This document shows positions 11,727-24,626 of a DNA stretch of 64,000 bases, in pieces. The notes beneath the pieces are model-generated. The model was not told where the DNA came from. It worked only from the letters and a program-made list of their open reading frames with translations, and did no database searches. Within the stretch, counting starts at the first letter, position 1; every line of letters starts with the position of its first letter. Source of the stretch: Sympetrum striolatum (Eukaryota; Arthropoda; Insecta; Odonata; Libellulidae); NCBI GenBank assembly GCA_947579665.1, contig OX388349.1, forward strand, positions 76,140,841 through 76,204,840. The letters are read 5' to 3'. Position numbers and translations under genes: made by a program.

Positions 11727-14700
11727 ATGACGAAGTGACTGATGACGACCTTGGGGAGAGAGTACAACCAGGAATGAATAAGTGCAAAATGCATAGTTAT
11801 TAAGATTCTATATTGTTTAGTAAAATGTAAATAGTCCTTTAGTTTGTCATTGTTCCAAATATCAATTCATTTGCTCTTATTTCTTACTGTCCCTTCTTCG
11901 CTCTTATTTAGTTCACCTCTCGTCCAACGAACGGGACTGGGACCAAATTATGACGAAGAGACTGATGACGACCTTGGGGAGAGAGTACAACCAGGAAAAA
12001 ATACGTAAAAAATGCATAGTAATTAAGATTCAATATTGTTTAGTTTCTTTGTAAATAGTCCTTTTGTTTTCCATTGTTCCAAATAATAATTCATTTGCTC
12101 TTATTACTTCCTGTCTCTCCTTCGCTGTTATTTAGTTCACATCTCGTCGAACGAACGGGACTGGGACCAAACCATGGGGAAGTGACTGATGACGACCTTG
12201 GGGAAAGAGTACAACCAGGAATGAATAAGTACAAAATGCATAGTAATTAAGATTTTATATTGTTTAGTTCGTTGTAAATAGTCCTTTTTTTGCCATTGTT
12301 TGAAATATTAATTCATTAGCTCTTATTTCTTACTGACTCTCCTTCGCTCTTATTTAGTTCACCTCTCGTCCAACGAACGGGACTGGGACCAAATTATGAC
12401 GAAGTGACTGATGATGACCTTCGGGAGAGAGTAAAACCAGGAAAAAATAAGTAAAAAATGCATAGTAATTAAGATTCTATATTGTTTAGTTCGTTGTAAA
12501 TAGTCCTTTTGTTTTCCATTGTTCCAAATAATAATTCATTTGCTCTTATTTCTTCCTGTCTCTCCTTCGCTGTTATTTAGTTCACATCTCGTCGAACGAA
12601 CGGGACTGGGACCAAACCATGGCGAAGAGACTGATGACGATCTTGGGGAGAGAGTACAACCAGGAAAGAATAAGTACAAAATGCATAGTAATTAAGATTT
12701 TATATTGTTTAGTTCGTTGTAAATAATCCTTTTGTTTGCCATTGTTCCAAATATTTATTCATTGGCTCTTATTTCTTACTGTCTCTCCTTCGCTCTTCCT
12801 TAAATCCCCTCTCGTTGAACGAACGGGACTGGGACCAAACCATGACGAAGAGACTGATGACGACCTTGGGGAGAGAGTACAACCAGGAAAGAATAAGTAC
12901 ATAATGTATAGTAATTAAAATTTTATATTGTTTAGTTCGTTGAAAATAGTCCTTTTGTTTGCCATTGTTCCATATATTAATTCATTTGCTCTTATTTCTT
13001 ACAGTCTCTCCTTCGCTCTTATTTAGTTCACTTCTTGTCGAACGAACGGGACTGGGACCAAACCATGACGAAGAGACTGATGACAACCTTGGTTAGAGAG
13101 TACAACCAGGAAAGAATAAGTACAAAATGCATAGTAATTAAGATTTTATATTGTTTAGTTCGTTGTAAATAATACTTTTGTTTGCCATTGTTCCAAATTA
13201 TAATTCATTTGCTCTTATTTCTTACAGTCTCTCCTTCGCTGTTATTTAGTTCACATCTCGTCGAACGAACGGGACTGGGACCAAACCATGGGGAAGTGAC
13301 TGATGACGACCTTGGGGAAAGAGTACAACCAGGAATGAATAAGTACAAAATGCATAGTAATTAAAATTTTATATTGTTTAGTTCGTTGAAAACACTCCTT
13401 TTGTTTGCCATTGTTCCAAATATTAAATTATTTGCTCTTCCTTCTTACAGTCTCTCCTTCGCTCTTATTTAGTTTACCTCTCGTCTAACGAACGGGACTG
13501 GGAGCAAACGGTGACGAAGAGACAGATGACGACCTTGGGGAGAGAGTACAACTAGGATTGGATAAGTACAAAATGCATATTAATTAAGATTTTACATAGT
13601 TTAATTTGCTGTAAAAAGTCCTTTTGTTTGCCATTGTTCCAAATATTAATTCATTTGCTCTTATTTCATACAGTCTCTCCTTCGCTCTTATTTAGTTCAC
13701 CTGTCGTCCATCGAACGGGACTGGGACCAAACCATGTTGAAGAGACTGATGACGACCTTGGGGAGAGAGTACTACCAGGAAAGAATAAGTACAAAATGCA
13801 TCGTAATTAAGATTTTAAATAGTTTAATTTGCTGTAAATAGTCCTTTTGTTTGCCATTGTTCCAAATATTAATTCATTAGCTCTTATTTCTTACAGTCTC
13901 TGCTTCGCTCATATTTAGTTCACCTCTCGTCGAACGAACGGGCCTGGGACCAAACCATGACGAAGAGACTGATGAAGACCTTGGGGAGAGAGTACAACCA
14001 GGAAAGAATAAGTACAAAATGCTTAGTAATTAAGATTTTAAATTGTTTAATTTGCTGTAAATAGTCCTTTTTTTTGCCATTGTTCCAAATATTAATTCAT
14101 TTAATCTTATTTCTTACAGTCTCTCCTTCGCTCTTATTTAGTTCACCTCTCCTCTAACGAACGGGACTGGGACCAAACCATGACGAAGAGACTGATGACT
14201 ACCTTGGGGAGAGAGTACAACCAGGAAAGAATAAGTACAAATTGCATAGTAATTAAGATTTTACATAGTTTAATTTGCTGTAAATAGTCCTTTTGTTTGC
14301 CATTGTTCCAAATATTAATTCATTTGCTTTTATTTCTTACAGTCTCTCCTTCGCTCTTATTTAGTTCACCTCTCCTCTAACGAACTGGACTGGGACCAAA
14401 CCATGACGAAGAGACTGATGACGACCTTGGGGAGAGTGTACAACCAGGAAAGAATAAGAACAAAATGCATAGTAATTAAGATTTTAAATAGTTTAATTTG
14501 CTGTAAATAGTCCTTTTGTTTGCCATTGTTCCAAATATTACTTCATTTGCTCTTATTTCTTACAGTTTCTCCTTAGCTCTTATTTAGTTCACCTCTCGTT
14601 AACGAACGGGACTGGGACCAAACCATGACGAAGAGACTGATGACGACCTTGGGGAGAGAGTACAACCAGGAAAGATTAAGTACAAAATGCATAGTAATTA

Positions 14701-15370
14701 AGATTTTATATAGTTTAATTTGCTGTAATTAGTCCTTTTCTTTGCCATTGTTCCAAATATTAATTAATTTGCTCTTACTTCTTACAGTCTCTCCTTCGCT
14801 CTTATTTAGTTCATCTCTCGTCGAAAGAACGGGACTGGGACCAAACCATGACGTAGAGCCTGATGACAACCTTTGGAAGAGAGTACAACCAGGAACGAAT
14901 AAGTACAAAATGCATATTAATTAAGATTTTACATAGTTTAATTTGCTGTAAATAATCCTTTTGTTTGTCATTGTTCCAAATATTAATTCATTTGCTCTTA
15001 TTTCTTACAGTTTCTCATTCGCTCTTATTTAATTCACCTCTCGTCGAAAGAACGGGACTGGGACCAAACCATGACGAAGAGACTGATGACGACCTTGGGG
15101 AGAGAGTACAACCAGGAAAGAATAAGTACAAAATGCATAGTAATGAAGATTTTAAATAGTTTAATTTGCTGTAAATAGTCCTTTTGTCTGCCATTGTTAA
15201 AAATATTAATTAATTTGCTCTTATTTCTTACAGTCTCTTCTTCGCTTATATTTAGTTCACCTGTCATCCATCGAACGGGACTGGGACCAAACCGTGACGA
15301 AGAGACTGATGACGTCCTTGGGGAGAGAGTAATACTAGGAAAGAATAAGTACAAAATGCATAGTAATTAA
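10450..15370 (+). repeat. Mixed A and B satellite units
   Basis: A-type spacers (TAGTTTAATTTGCTG) reappear near 10,465, 11,150-11,600 and 13,590-15,170, with B-type units between them. The mixing is largely explained by the block duplication meeting at 11,727. Confidence 0.7.
11727..14181 (+). repeat. Block duplicated in tandem: downstream copy (11 units, two internal deletions)
   Basis: The match to the upstream copy begins at offset 3,567, drops to 3,122 or 3,123 near 12,619 and to 2,455 near 13,363. Two units and then three units are therefore missing, exactly at unit phase. The copy ends near 14,181, where the upstream copy ended at 11,727. Confidence 0.85.
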
Positions 15371-16984
15371 GATTCTATATTGTTTAGTTCTTTGTAAATA
15401 GTCCTTTTGTTTGCCATTGTTCCAAATATTAATTCATTTGCTCTTATTTCTTACTGGCTCTCCTTCGCTCTTCTTTAGTTCCCCTCTCGTCGAACAAACT
15501 GGACTGGGACCAAACCATGACGAAGAGACTGATGACGACCTTGGGGAGAGTGTACAACCAGGAAAGAACAAGTACGAAATGCATACTAATTAAGATTTTA
15601 TATTGTTTAGTTCAATGTAAATAGTCCTTTTGTTTGCCATTGTTCCAAATATTAATTCATTTGCTCTTATTTCTTACTGTCTCTCCTTCGCTCTTCCTTA
15701 AATTCCCTCTCGTTGAACGAACGGGACTGGGACCAAACCATGACGAAGAGACTGATGACGACCTTGGGGAGAGAGTACAACCAGGAAAGAATAAGTACAT
15801 AATGTATAGTAATTAAAATTGTATATTGATTAGTTCGTTGAAAACACTCCTTTTGTTTGCCATTGTTCCAAATATTAATTCATTTGCTCTTATTTCTTAC
15901 TGTCTCTCCTTCACTCTTATTTAGTTCACCTCTTGTCGAACGAACGGGACTGGGACCAAACCATGACGAAGAGACTGATGACCACCTTGGGGAGAGAGTA
16001 CAACCAGGAAAGAATAAGTACAAAATACATAGTAATTAAGATTTTATATTGTTTAGTTCGTTGTAAATAATCCTTTTGTTTGCCATTGTTCCAAATATTA
16101 ATTCATTTGCTCTTATTTCTTACAGTCTCTCCTTCGCTCTTATTTAGTTCACCTGTCGTCGAACGAACGGGACTGGGACCAAAGCATGACGAAGAGAAAG
16201 ATGACGACCTTCGGGAGAGAGTACAACCAGGAAAGAATTAGTACAATATGTATAGTTATGAAGATTTTATATTGTTTAGTTCCTTGTAAATAGTCCTTTT
16301 GTTTGTCATTGTTCCAAATATTAATTCATTTGCTCTTATTTCTAACTGTCTCTCCTTCACTCTTATTTAGTTCACCTCTCGTCAAACGAACGGGACTGGG
16401 ACCAAACCATGATGAAGAGACTGACGAAGACCTTGAAGAGAGAGTACAACCAGGAAGGAATAAGTACAAAATGCATAGTTATTAAGATTCTATATTGTTT
16501 AGTTCAATGTAAATAGTCCTTTTGTTTGTCATTGTTCCAAATATTAATTCATTTGCCCTTATTTCTAACTGTCTCTCCTTCGCTCTTATTTAGTTCACCT
16601 CTCGTTGAACGAACTGGACTGGGACCAAACCATGACGAAGAGACCGATGACGACCTTGAAGAGAGAGTACAACCAGGAAAGAATAAGTACAAAATGCATA
16701 GTAATTAAGATTCTATATTGTTTAGTTCAATGTAAATAGTCCTTTTGTTTGTCATTGTTCCAAATATTAATTCATTTGCTCTTATTTCTTCCTGTCTCTC
16801 CTTCGCTGTTATTTAGTTCACCTCTCGTCGAACGAACGGGACTGGGACCAAACCATGACGAAGTGACTGATGACGACCTTGGGGAGAGAGTACAACCAGG
16901 AATGAATAAGTGCAAAATGCATAGTTATAAAGATTCTATATTGTTTAGTTCAATGTAAATAGTCCTTTTGTTTGTCATTGTTCC

Positions 16985-18230
16985 AAATATCAATTCATTT
17001 GCTCTTATTTCTTACTGTCCCTCCTTCGCTCTTATTTAGTTCACCTCTCGTCCAACCAACGGGACTGGGACCAAATTATGACGAAGAGACTGATGACGAC
17101 CTTGGGGAGGGAGTACAACCAGGAAAAAATAAGTAAAAAATGCATAGTAATTAAGATTCTATATTGTTTAGTTCGTTGTAAATAGTCCTTTTGTTTTCCA
17201 TTGTTCCAAATAATAATTCATTTGCTCTTATTACTTCCTGTCTCTCCTTTGCTGTTATTTAGTTCACATCTCGTCGAACGAACGGGACTGGGACCAAATT
17301 ATGACGAAGTGACTGATGACGACCTTGGGGAAAGAGTACAACCAGGAATGAATAAGTACAAAATGCATAGTAATTAAGATTTTATATTGTTTAGTTCGTT
17401 GTAAATAGTCCTTTTTTTTGCCATTGTTCGAAATATTAATTCATTAGCTCTTATTTCTTACTGACTCTCCATCGCTCTTATTTAGTTCACCTCTCGTCCA
17501 ACAAATGGGACTGGGACCAAATTATGAGGAAGAGACTGATGACGACCTTGGGGAGAGAGTAAAACCAGGAAAAAATAAGTAAAAAATGCATAGTAATTAA
17601 GATTCTATATTGTTTAGTTCGTTGTAAATAGTCCTCTTGTTTTCCATTGTTCCAAATAATAATTCATTTGCTCTTATTTCTTCCTGTCTCTCCTTCGCTG
17701 TTATTTAGTTCACATCTCGTCGAACGAACGGGACTGGGACCAAACCATGGGGAAGTGACTGATGACGACCTTGGGGAAAGAGTACAACCAGGAATGAATA
17801 AGTACAAAATGCATAGTAATTAAGATTCTATATTGTTTAGTTCTTTGTAAATAGTCCTTTTGTTTGCCATTGTTCCAAATATCAATTCATTTGCTCTTAT
17901 TTCTTACTGGCTCTCCTTCGCTCTTCTTTAGTTCCCCTCTCGTCGAACGAACGGGACTGGGACCAAACCATGACAAAGAGGCTGATGAGGACCTTGGGGA
18001 GAGAGTACAACCAGGAAAGAATAAGTACAAAATGCATAGTAATTAAGATTTTATATTGTTTAGTTCATTGTAAATAGTCCTTTTGTTTGCCATTGTTCCA
18101 AATATTAATTCGTTTGCTCTTATTTCTTACTGTCTCTCCTTCACTCTCCTTTAGTTACCCTCTCGTCGAACAAACAGGACTGGGACCAATCCATGACGAA
18201 GTGACTGATGATGACCATGGGGATAGAGTA
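16985..18230 (+). repeat. Third, more diverged copy of the 5.86/8.31 kb unit series
   Basis: The unit order (CCAAATTATGACG unit, TTGTTTTCCATTG unit, TTCGAAATATT unit, then the TTACTGGCTCTCC unit with GACAAAGAGGCTGATGAGG) repeats that of 8,311-9,550 at an offset of about 8,696. Confidence 0.7.
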
Positions 18231-21184
18231 CAACCAGGAAAGAATAAGTACAAAATGCATAGTAATTAAGATTCTATATTGTTTAGTTCGTTGTAAATAG
18301 TCCTTTTGTTTGCCATTTTCCAAATTTTAATTCATTTGCTCTTATTTCTTACTCTCTCTCATTCGCTCTTCTTTAGTTCCCCTCTCGTCGAACGAACGGG
18401 ACTGGGACCAAACCATGACGAAGAGACTGATGACGACCTTGAAGAGAGAGTTCAACCAGGAAAGAATAAGTACAAAATGCATAGTATTTAAGATTCTATA
18501 TTGTTTAGTTCAATGAAAATAGTCCTTTTGTTTGCCATTGTTCCAAATATTAATTCATTTGCTCTTATTTCTTACAGTCTTTCCTTCGCTCTTATTTAGT
18601 TCACCTGTTGTCGAACGAACGGGACTGGGACCAAACCATGACGAAGAGACTGATGACGGCCTTGGGGAGAGTGTACAACCAGGAAATAATAAGTACATAA
18701 TGCATAGCAATTAAGATTCTATATTGTTTAGTTCGTTGTAAATAGTCCTTTTGTTTGCCATTATTCCAAATTTTAATTCATTTGCTCTTATTTCTTATTC
18801 TCTCTCATTCGCTCTTCTTTAGTTCCCCTCTCGTCGAACGAACGGGACTGGGACCAAACCATGACGAAGAGACTGATGACGACCTTGAAGAGAGAGTTCA
18901 ACCAGGAAAGAATAAGTACAAAATGCATAGTAATTAAGATTCTATATTGTTTAGTTCAATGAAAATAGTCCTTTTGTTTGTCATTGTTCCAAATATTAAT
19001 TCATTTGCTCTTATTTCTTACTGTCTCTCCTTCGCTGTTATCTAGTTCACCTTTTGTGGAACGAACGGGACTGGTACCAAACCCTGACGAAGAAACTGAT
19101 GACGACCATGGGGGAGAGTACAACCAGGAAAGAATAAGTACAAAATGCAAAGTAATTCAGATTTTATATTGTTTAGTTCGTTGTAAATAGTCCTTTTGTT
19201 TGCCATTGTTCCAATTATTAATTCATTTGCTCTTATTTCTTACTGTCTCTCCTTCGCTCTTCTTTAATTCCCCTCTCGTCTAACGAACGGGACTGGGACC
19301 AAACCATGACGAAGAGACTGATGACGACCTTGGGGAGAGAGTACAATCAGGAAAGAATAAGTACAAAATGCATAGTAATTAAGATTTTGTATTGTTTAGT
19401 TCGTTGTGAATAGTCCTTTTGTTTGCCATTGTTCCAAATATTAATTCAATTGCTCTTATTTCTTACTGTCTCTCCTTCGCTCTTCTTGAGTTCCCCTTTC
19501 GTCGAACAAACGGGACTGGGACCAAACCATGACGAAGAGACTGATGACGACCTTGGGGATAGAGTACAACCAGGAAAGAATAAGTACAAAATGCATAGTA
19601 ATTAAGATTTTATATTGTTTAGTTGTTTGTAAATAGTCCTTTTGTTTGCCAATGTTCCAAATATTAATTCATTTGCTCTTATTTCTTACTGTCTCTCCTT
19701 CGCTCTTGTTTAGTTCCCCTCTCGTCGAACGAACTGGACTGGGACCAAACCATGACGAAGAGACTGATTACAACCATGGGGAGAGTACAACCAGGAAAGA
19801 ATAAGTAAAAAATGCATAGTAACAAAGATTTTATATTGTTTAGTTCGTTGTAAATAGTCCTTTTGTTTGCCATTGTTCCAATTATTAATTCATTTGCTCT
19901 TATTTCTTACTGTCTCTCCTTCGCTCTTCTTTAGTTCCCCTCTCGTCGAACAAACGGGACTGGGACCAATCCATGACGAAGTGACTGATGATGACCATGG
20001 GGATAGAGTACAACCAGGAAAGAATAAGTACAAAATGCATAGTAATTAAGATTCTATATTGTTTAGTTCGTTGTAAATAGTCCTTTTGTTTGCCATTTTC
20101 CAAATTTTACTTCATTTGCTCTTATTTCTTACAGTCTCTCCTTCGCTCTTATTTAGTTCACCTGTCGTCGAACGAACGGGACTGGGACGAAACCATGACG
20201 AAGAGACTGATGACGGCCTTGGGGAGAGTGTACAACCAGGAAATAATAAGTACAAAATGCATAGCAATTAAGATTCTATATTGTTTAGTTCGTTGTAAAT
20301 AGTCCTTTTGTTTGCCATTTTTCCAAATTTTAATTCATTTGCTCTTATTTCTTACTCTCTCTCATTCGCTCTTCTTTAGTTCCCCTCTCGTCGAACGAAC
20401 GGGACTGGGACCAAACCATGACGAAGAGACTGATGACGACCTTGAAGAGAGAGTTCAACCAGGAAAGAATAAGTACAAAATGCTTAGTATTTAAGATTCT
20501 ATATTGTTTAGTTCAATGAAAATAGTCCTTTTGTTTGTCATTGTTCCAAATATTAATTCATTTGCTCTTATTTCTTACTGTCTCTCCTTCGCTCTTATTT
20601 AGTTCCCCTCTCGTCGAACGAACGGGACTGGGACCAAACCCTGACGAAGAAACTGATGACGACCATGGGGAGAGAGTACAACCAGGAAAGAATAAGTACA
20701 AAATGCAAAGTAATTCAGATTTTATATTGTTTAGTTCATTGTAATTAGTCCTTTTGTTAACCATTGTTCGAATTATTAATTCATTTGCTCTTATTTCTTA
20801 CTGTCTCTCCTTCGCTCTTCTTTAGTTCCCCTTTCGTCAAACGAACGGGACTGGGACCAAACCATGACGAAGAGACTGATGACGACCTTGGGGAGAGAGT
20901 ACAATCAGGAAAGAATAAGTACAAAATGCATAGTAATTAAGATTTTATATTGTTTAGTTCGTTATGAATAGTCCTTTTGTTTACCATTGTTCCAAATATT
21001 AATTCATTTGCTCTTATTTCTTACTGTCTCTCCTTCGCTCTTCTTTAGTTCCCCTCTCGTCGAACAAACGGGACTGGCACCAAACCATGACGAATAGACT
21101 GATGACGACCATGGGGATAGAGTACAACCAGGAAAGAATAAGTACAAAATGCATAGTAATTAAGATTTTATATTGTTTAGTTGT

Positions 21185-23170
21185 TTGTAAATAGTCCTTT
21201 TGTTTGCCATTGTTCCAAATATTAATTCATTTGCTCTTATTTCTTACTGTCTCTCCTTCGCTCTTCTTTAGTTCCCCTCTCGTCGAACGAACTGGACTGG
21301 GACCAAACCATGACGAAGAGACTGATTACAACCATGGGGAGAGAGTACAACCAGGAAAGAATAAGTAAAAAATGCATAGTAATAAAGATTTAATATTGTT
21401 TAGTTCGTTGTAAATAGTGCTTTTGTTTGCCATTGTTCCAATTATTAATTCATTTGCTCTTATTTCTTACTGTCTCTCCTTCGCTCTTCTTTAGTTCCCC
21501 TCTCGTCGAACAAACGGGACTGGCACCAAACCATGACGAATAGACTGATTACAACCATGGGGAGAGAGTACAACCAGGAAAGAATAAGTAAAAAATGCAT
21601 AGTAATAAAGATTTAATATTGTTTAGTTCGTTGTAAATAGTCCTTTTGTTTGCCATTGTTCCAATTATTAATTCATTTGCTCTTATTTCTTACTGTCTCT
21701 CCTTCGCTCTTCTTTAGTTCCCCTCTCGTCGAACGAACTGGACTGGGACCAAACCATGACGAATAGACTGATTACAACCATGGGGAGAGAGTACAACCAG
21801 GAAAGAATAAGTAAAAAATGCATAGTAATAAAGATTTAATATTGTTTAGTTCGTTGTAAATAGTCCTTTTGTTTGCCATTGTTCCAATTATTAATTAATT
21901 TGCTCTTATTTCTTACTGTCTCTCCTTCGCTCTTCTTTAGTTCCCCTCTCGTCGAACGAACTGGACTGGGACCAAACCATGACGAAGAGACTGATTACAA
22001 CCATGGGGAGAGAGTACAACCAGGAAAGAATAAGTAAAAAATGCATAGTAATAAAGATTTAATATTGTTTAGTTGTTTGTAAATAGTCCTTTTGTTTGCC
22101 ATTGTTCCAAATATTAATTCATTTGCTCTTATTTCTTACTGTCTCTCCTTCGCTCTTCTTTAGTTCCCCTCTCGTCGAACGAACTGGACTGGGACCAAAC
22201 CATGACGAATAGACTGATTACAACCATGGGGAGAGAGTACAACCAGGAAAGAATAAGTAAAAAATGCATAGTAATAAAGATTTAATATTGTTTAGTTCGT
22301 TGTAAATAGTCCTTTTGTTTGCCATTGTTCCAATTATTAATTAATTTGCTCTTATTTCTTACTGTCTCTCCTTCGCTCTTCTTTAGTTCCCCTCTCGTCG
22401 AACGAACTGGACTGGGACCAAACCATGACGAATAGACTGATTACAACCATGGGGAGAGAGTACAACCAGGAAAGAATAAGTAAAAAATGCATAGTAATAA
22501 AGATTTAATATTGTTTAGTTGTTTGTAAATAGTCCTTTTGTTTGCCATTGTTCCAAATATTAATTCATTTGCTCTTATTTCTTACTGTCTCTCCTTCGCT
22601 CTTCTTTAGTTCCCCTCTCGTCGAACGAACTGGACTGGGACCAAACCATGACGAAGAGACTGATTACAACCATGGGGAGAGAGTACAACCAGGAAAGAAT
22701 AAGTAAAAAATGCATAGTAATAAAGATTTAATATTGTTTAGTTCGTTGTAAATAGTGCTTTTGTTTGCCATTGTTCCAATTATTAATTCATTTGCTCTTA
22801 TTTCTTACTGTCTCTCCTTCGCTCTTCTTTAGTTCCCCTCTCGTCGAACAAACGGGACTGGCACCAAACCATGACGAATAGACTGATTACAACCATGGGG
22901 AGAGAGTACAACCAGGAAAGAATAAGTAAAAAATGCATAGTAATAAAGATTTAATATTGTTTAGTTCGTTGTAAATAGTCCTTTTGTTTGCCATTGTTCC
23001 AATTATTAATTCATTTGCTCTTATTTCTTACTGTCTCTCCTTCGCTCTTCTTTAGTTCCCCTCTCGTCGAACGAACTGGACTGGGACCAAACCATGACGA
23101 ATAGACTGATTACAACCATGGGGAGAGAGTACAACCAGGAAAGAATAAGTAAAAAATGCATAGTAATAAA
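21185..23170 (+). repeat. 6-unit (1,338-bp) higher-order repeat
   Basis: Rare variants TAAATAGTGC (21,411 and 22,749) and CTGGCACCAAACC recur at an offset of exactly 1,338 bases, six units. The order of ATATTAATTCAT, TTATTAATTCAT and TTATTAATTAAT anchors also repeats. Copies look nearly identical. Confidence 0.85.
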
Positions 23171-23745
23171 GATTTAATATTGTTTAGTTCGTTGTAAATA
23201 GTCCTTTTGTTTGCCATTGTTCCAATTATTAATTAATTTGCTCTTATTTCTTACTGTCTCTCCTTCGCTCTTCTTTAGTTCCCCTCTCGTCGAACAAACG
23301 GGACTGGCACCAAACCATGACGAATAGACTGATGACGACATTGGGGAGAGAGTACAACCAGGAAAGAATAAGTACAAAATGCATAGTAATTAAGATTTTA
23401 TATTGTTTAGTTGTTTGTAAATAGTCCTTTTGTTTGCCATTGTTCAAAATATTAATTCATTTGCTCTTATTTCTTACTTTCTCTCCTTCGCTCTTCTTTA
23501 GTTCCCCTCTCGTCGAACGAACTGGACTGGGACCAAACCATGACGAAGAGACTGATTACAACCATGGGGAGAGAGTACAACCAGGAAAGAATAAGTAAAA
23601 AATGCATAGTAATAAAGATTTTATATTGTTTAGTTCGTTGTAAATAGTCCTTTTGTTTGCCATTGTTCCAATTATTAATTCATTTGCTCTTATTTCTTAC
23701 TGTCTCTCCATCGCTCTTATTTAGTTCACCTCTCGTCGAACGAAT

Positions 23746-23838
23746 TAATTTTCTTTAATGATGTGATGGTTCCTTTGCTCCGTGGATGAAGGAAATGAAA
23801 TATTAAATGACCGTTGCTTTTCTTCCTTCCATCTTTTT
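23746..23838. other. Junction of satellite with non-repeat DNA
   Basis: The last unit stops after CTCGTCGAACGAA and continues into TTAATTTTCTTTAATGATG with no remaining similarity to the satellite. No target-site duplication or terminal motif marks the break. Confidence 0.85.
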
Positions 23839-23962
23839 ACTTTCTCCATATACGTAGTATAGAATAAGTATTGTTTTCATGAAAAAAATCGACTTCGAGA
23901 TTTCAACGAAAATACATGTTTTGGGGTCCCTAGAATACGTTTTGACCATTTTCGGAATGATG

Positions 23963-23982
23963 TCTGTGTGTGTGTGTGTGTG
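23963..23982. repeat. (TG)n microsatellite
   Basis: A run of about ten TG dinucleotides directly follows GGAATGATGTC. Confidence 0.95.
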
Positions 23983-23983
23983 C

Positions 23984-24618
23984 TTGTGGGCGCTGTAACA
24001 TAAAACCTATTATTCGAATCAATACCAAACTTCATATATTGAACTATGGTTGGTTTTGTCAGAGTTGATTCGTTTTTAGAGTAAATCGGTCAACCGAAAG
24101 TCGTGATTTATTCTTCGAAGCAAACTTCCGGTTTTGTAAAATATCTCCATAAATATGATATTAAGGTATATACTATTATTTATAAAAGTTTTAGAAAATA
24201 TAATTTACTATAACTTTTGTATTAAACATATTTTAGTATCACTGATTGTTTAGGAATTATTCGTGAAATACTGATAAACCGGAAGTAGCTAATTATGTAC
24301 TTTGTGGGCGCTCTAACATAAAAAATATTTGTTTTATCAACACTAAATGTCACATATAGCACTTTGGTTAGTGTTGTTAGAGTTGATTAGTTTTTGGAGT
24401 AAATCAGTTTACCGGAAGTGGAGCTTTACTTTTTGAAGGTCGTTTCAGTTTTTGCAAAATTTTTCCATTCATCTGATATATAGGTATATACTATTATTTA
24501 AAAAAGTTTTATAAAATGTTATTTAATATAACTTTTGTATGAGACGTAATTTTTATAACTGATTGTTTAGGAGTTATTCATGAAATACTGATAAACCGGA
24601 AGTTGCTGATTATTTACT
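23984..24618 (+). repeat. Two diverged tandem copies of a 317-bp unit
   Basis: TTGTGGGCGCTGTAACATA at 23,984 recurs as TTGTGGGCGCTCTAACATA at 24,302, and the motif starts a third time at 24,619. Within each copy the order AGAGTTGATT, GGTATATACTATTATTTA, CTGATTGTTTAGGA, GAAATACTGATAAACCGGAAGT is kept. Neither copy holds a long open frame. Confidence 0.9.
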
Positions 24619-24626
24619 TTGTGGGC

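Larger units (their letters stand above)
1..23745 (+). repeat. 223-bp satellite array, about 106 head-to-tail units
   Basis: A single tandem repeat fills this stretch. The anchor CCATTGTTCCAAATATTAAT recurs every 222 to 224 bases, for example near 1,449, 2,562, 3,009 and 3,899. A unit runs: AT-rich spacer, pyrimidine tract CTCTTATTTCTTAC(A/T)G, TCTCTCCTTCGCTCTT, a GC-richer part with CGTCGAACGAACGGGACTGG, then GACGAAGAGACTGATGACG, ACAACCAGGAAAGAATAAG and TGCATAGTAATTAAG. All units face the same way and no other element interrupts them. The period is not a multiple of three. The array is open at the left edge and breaks off inside a unit on the right. This is a classical satellite, most likely heterochromatic or pericentromeric. 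No function can be read directly. Confidence 0.97.
15370..23745 (+). repeat. Satellite sub-family B block (right), homogenised toward the array edge
   Basis: All units have the GTTTAGTTCGTTG or GTTTAGTTGTTTG spacer and most have TTAGTTCCCCTCTCG. From about 21,200 the units become nearly identical and carry GACTGATTACAACCATGGGG, so the CTGATGA core seen elsewhere is changed to CTGATTA here. Recent amplification at this edge is the simplest reading. Confidence 0.8.

Noticed and set aside
332..20744. About fifty 60-residue frames in the satellite units that look like a secreted peptide (hydrophobic start, acidic tail).
   Set aside because: The frame opens at TTG (TTTGCCATTG), not ATG, in every unit inspected. 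Differences between units are mostly amino-acid-changing, the minus strand is equally open, and the 223-bp period shifts frame from unit to unit. The open frames are a by-product of the repeat sequence.
1..23745. CRISPR array.
   Set aside because: Units are contiguous 223-bp monomers without alternating unique spacers, and the genome is eukaryotic.
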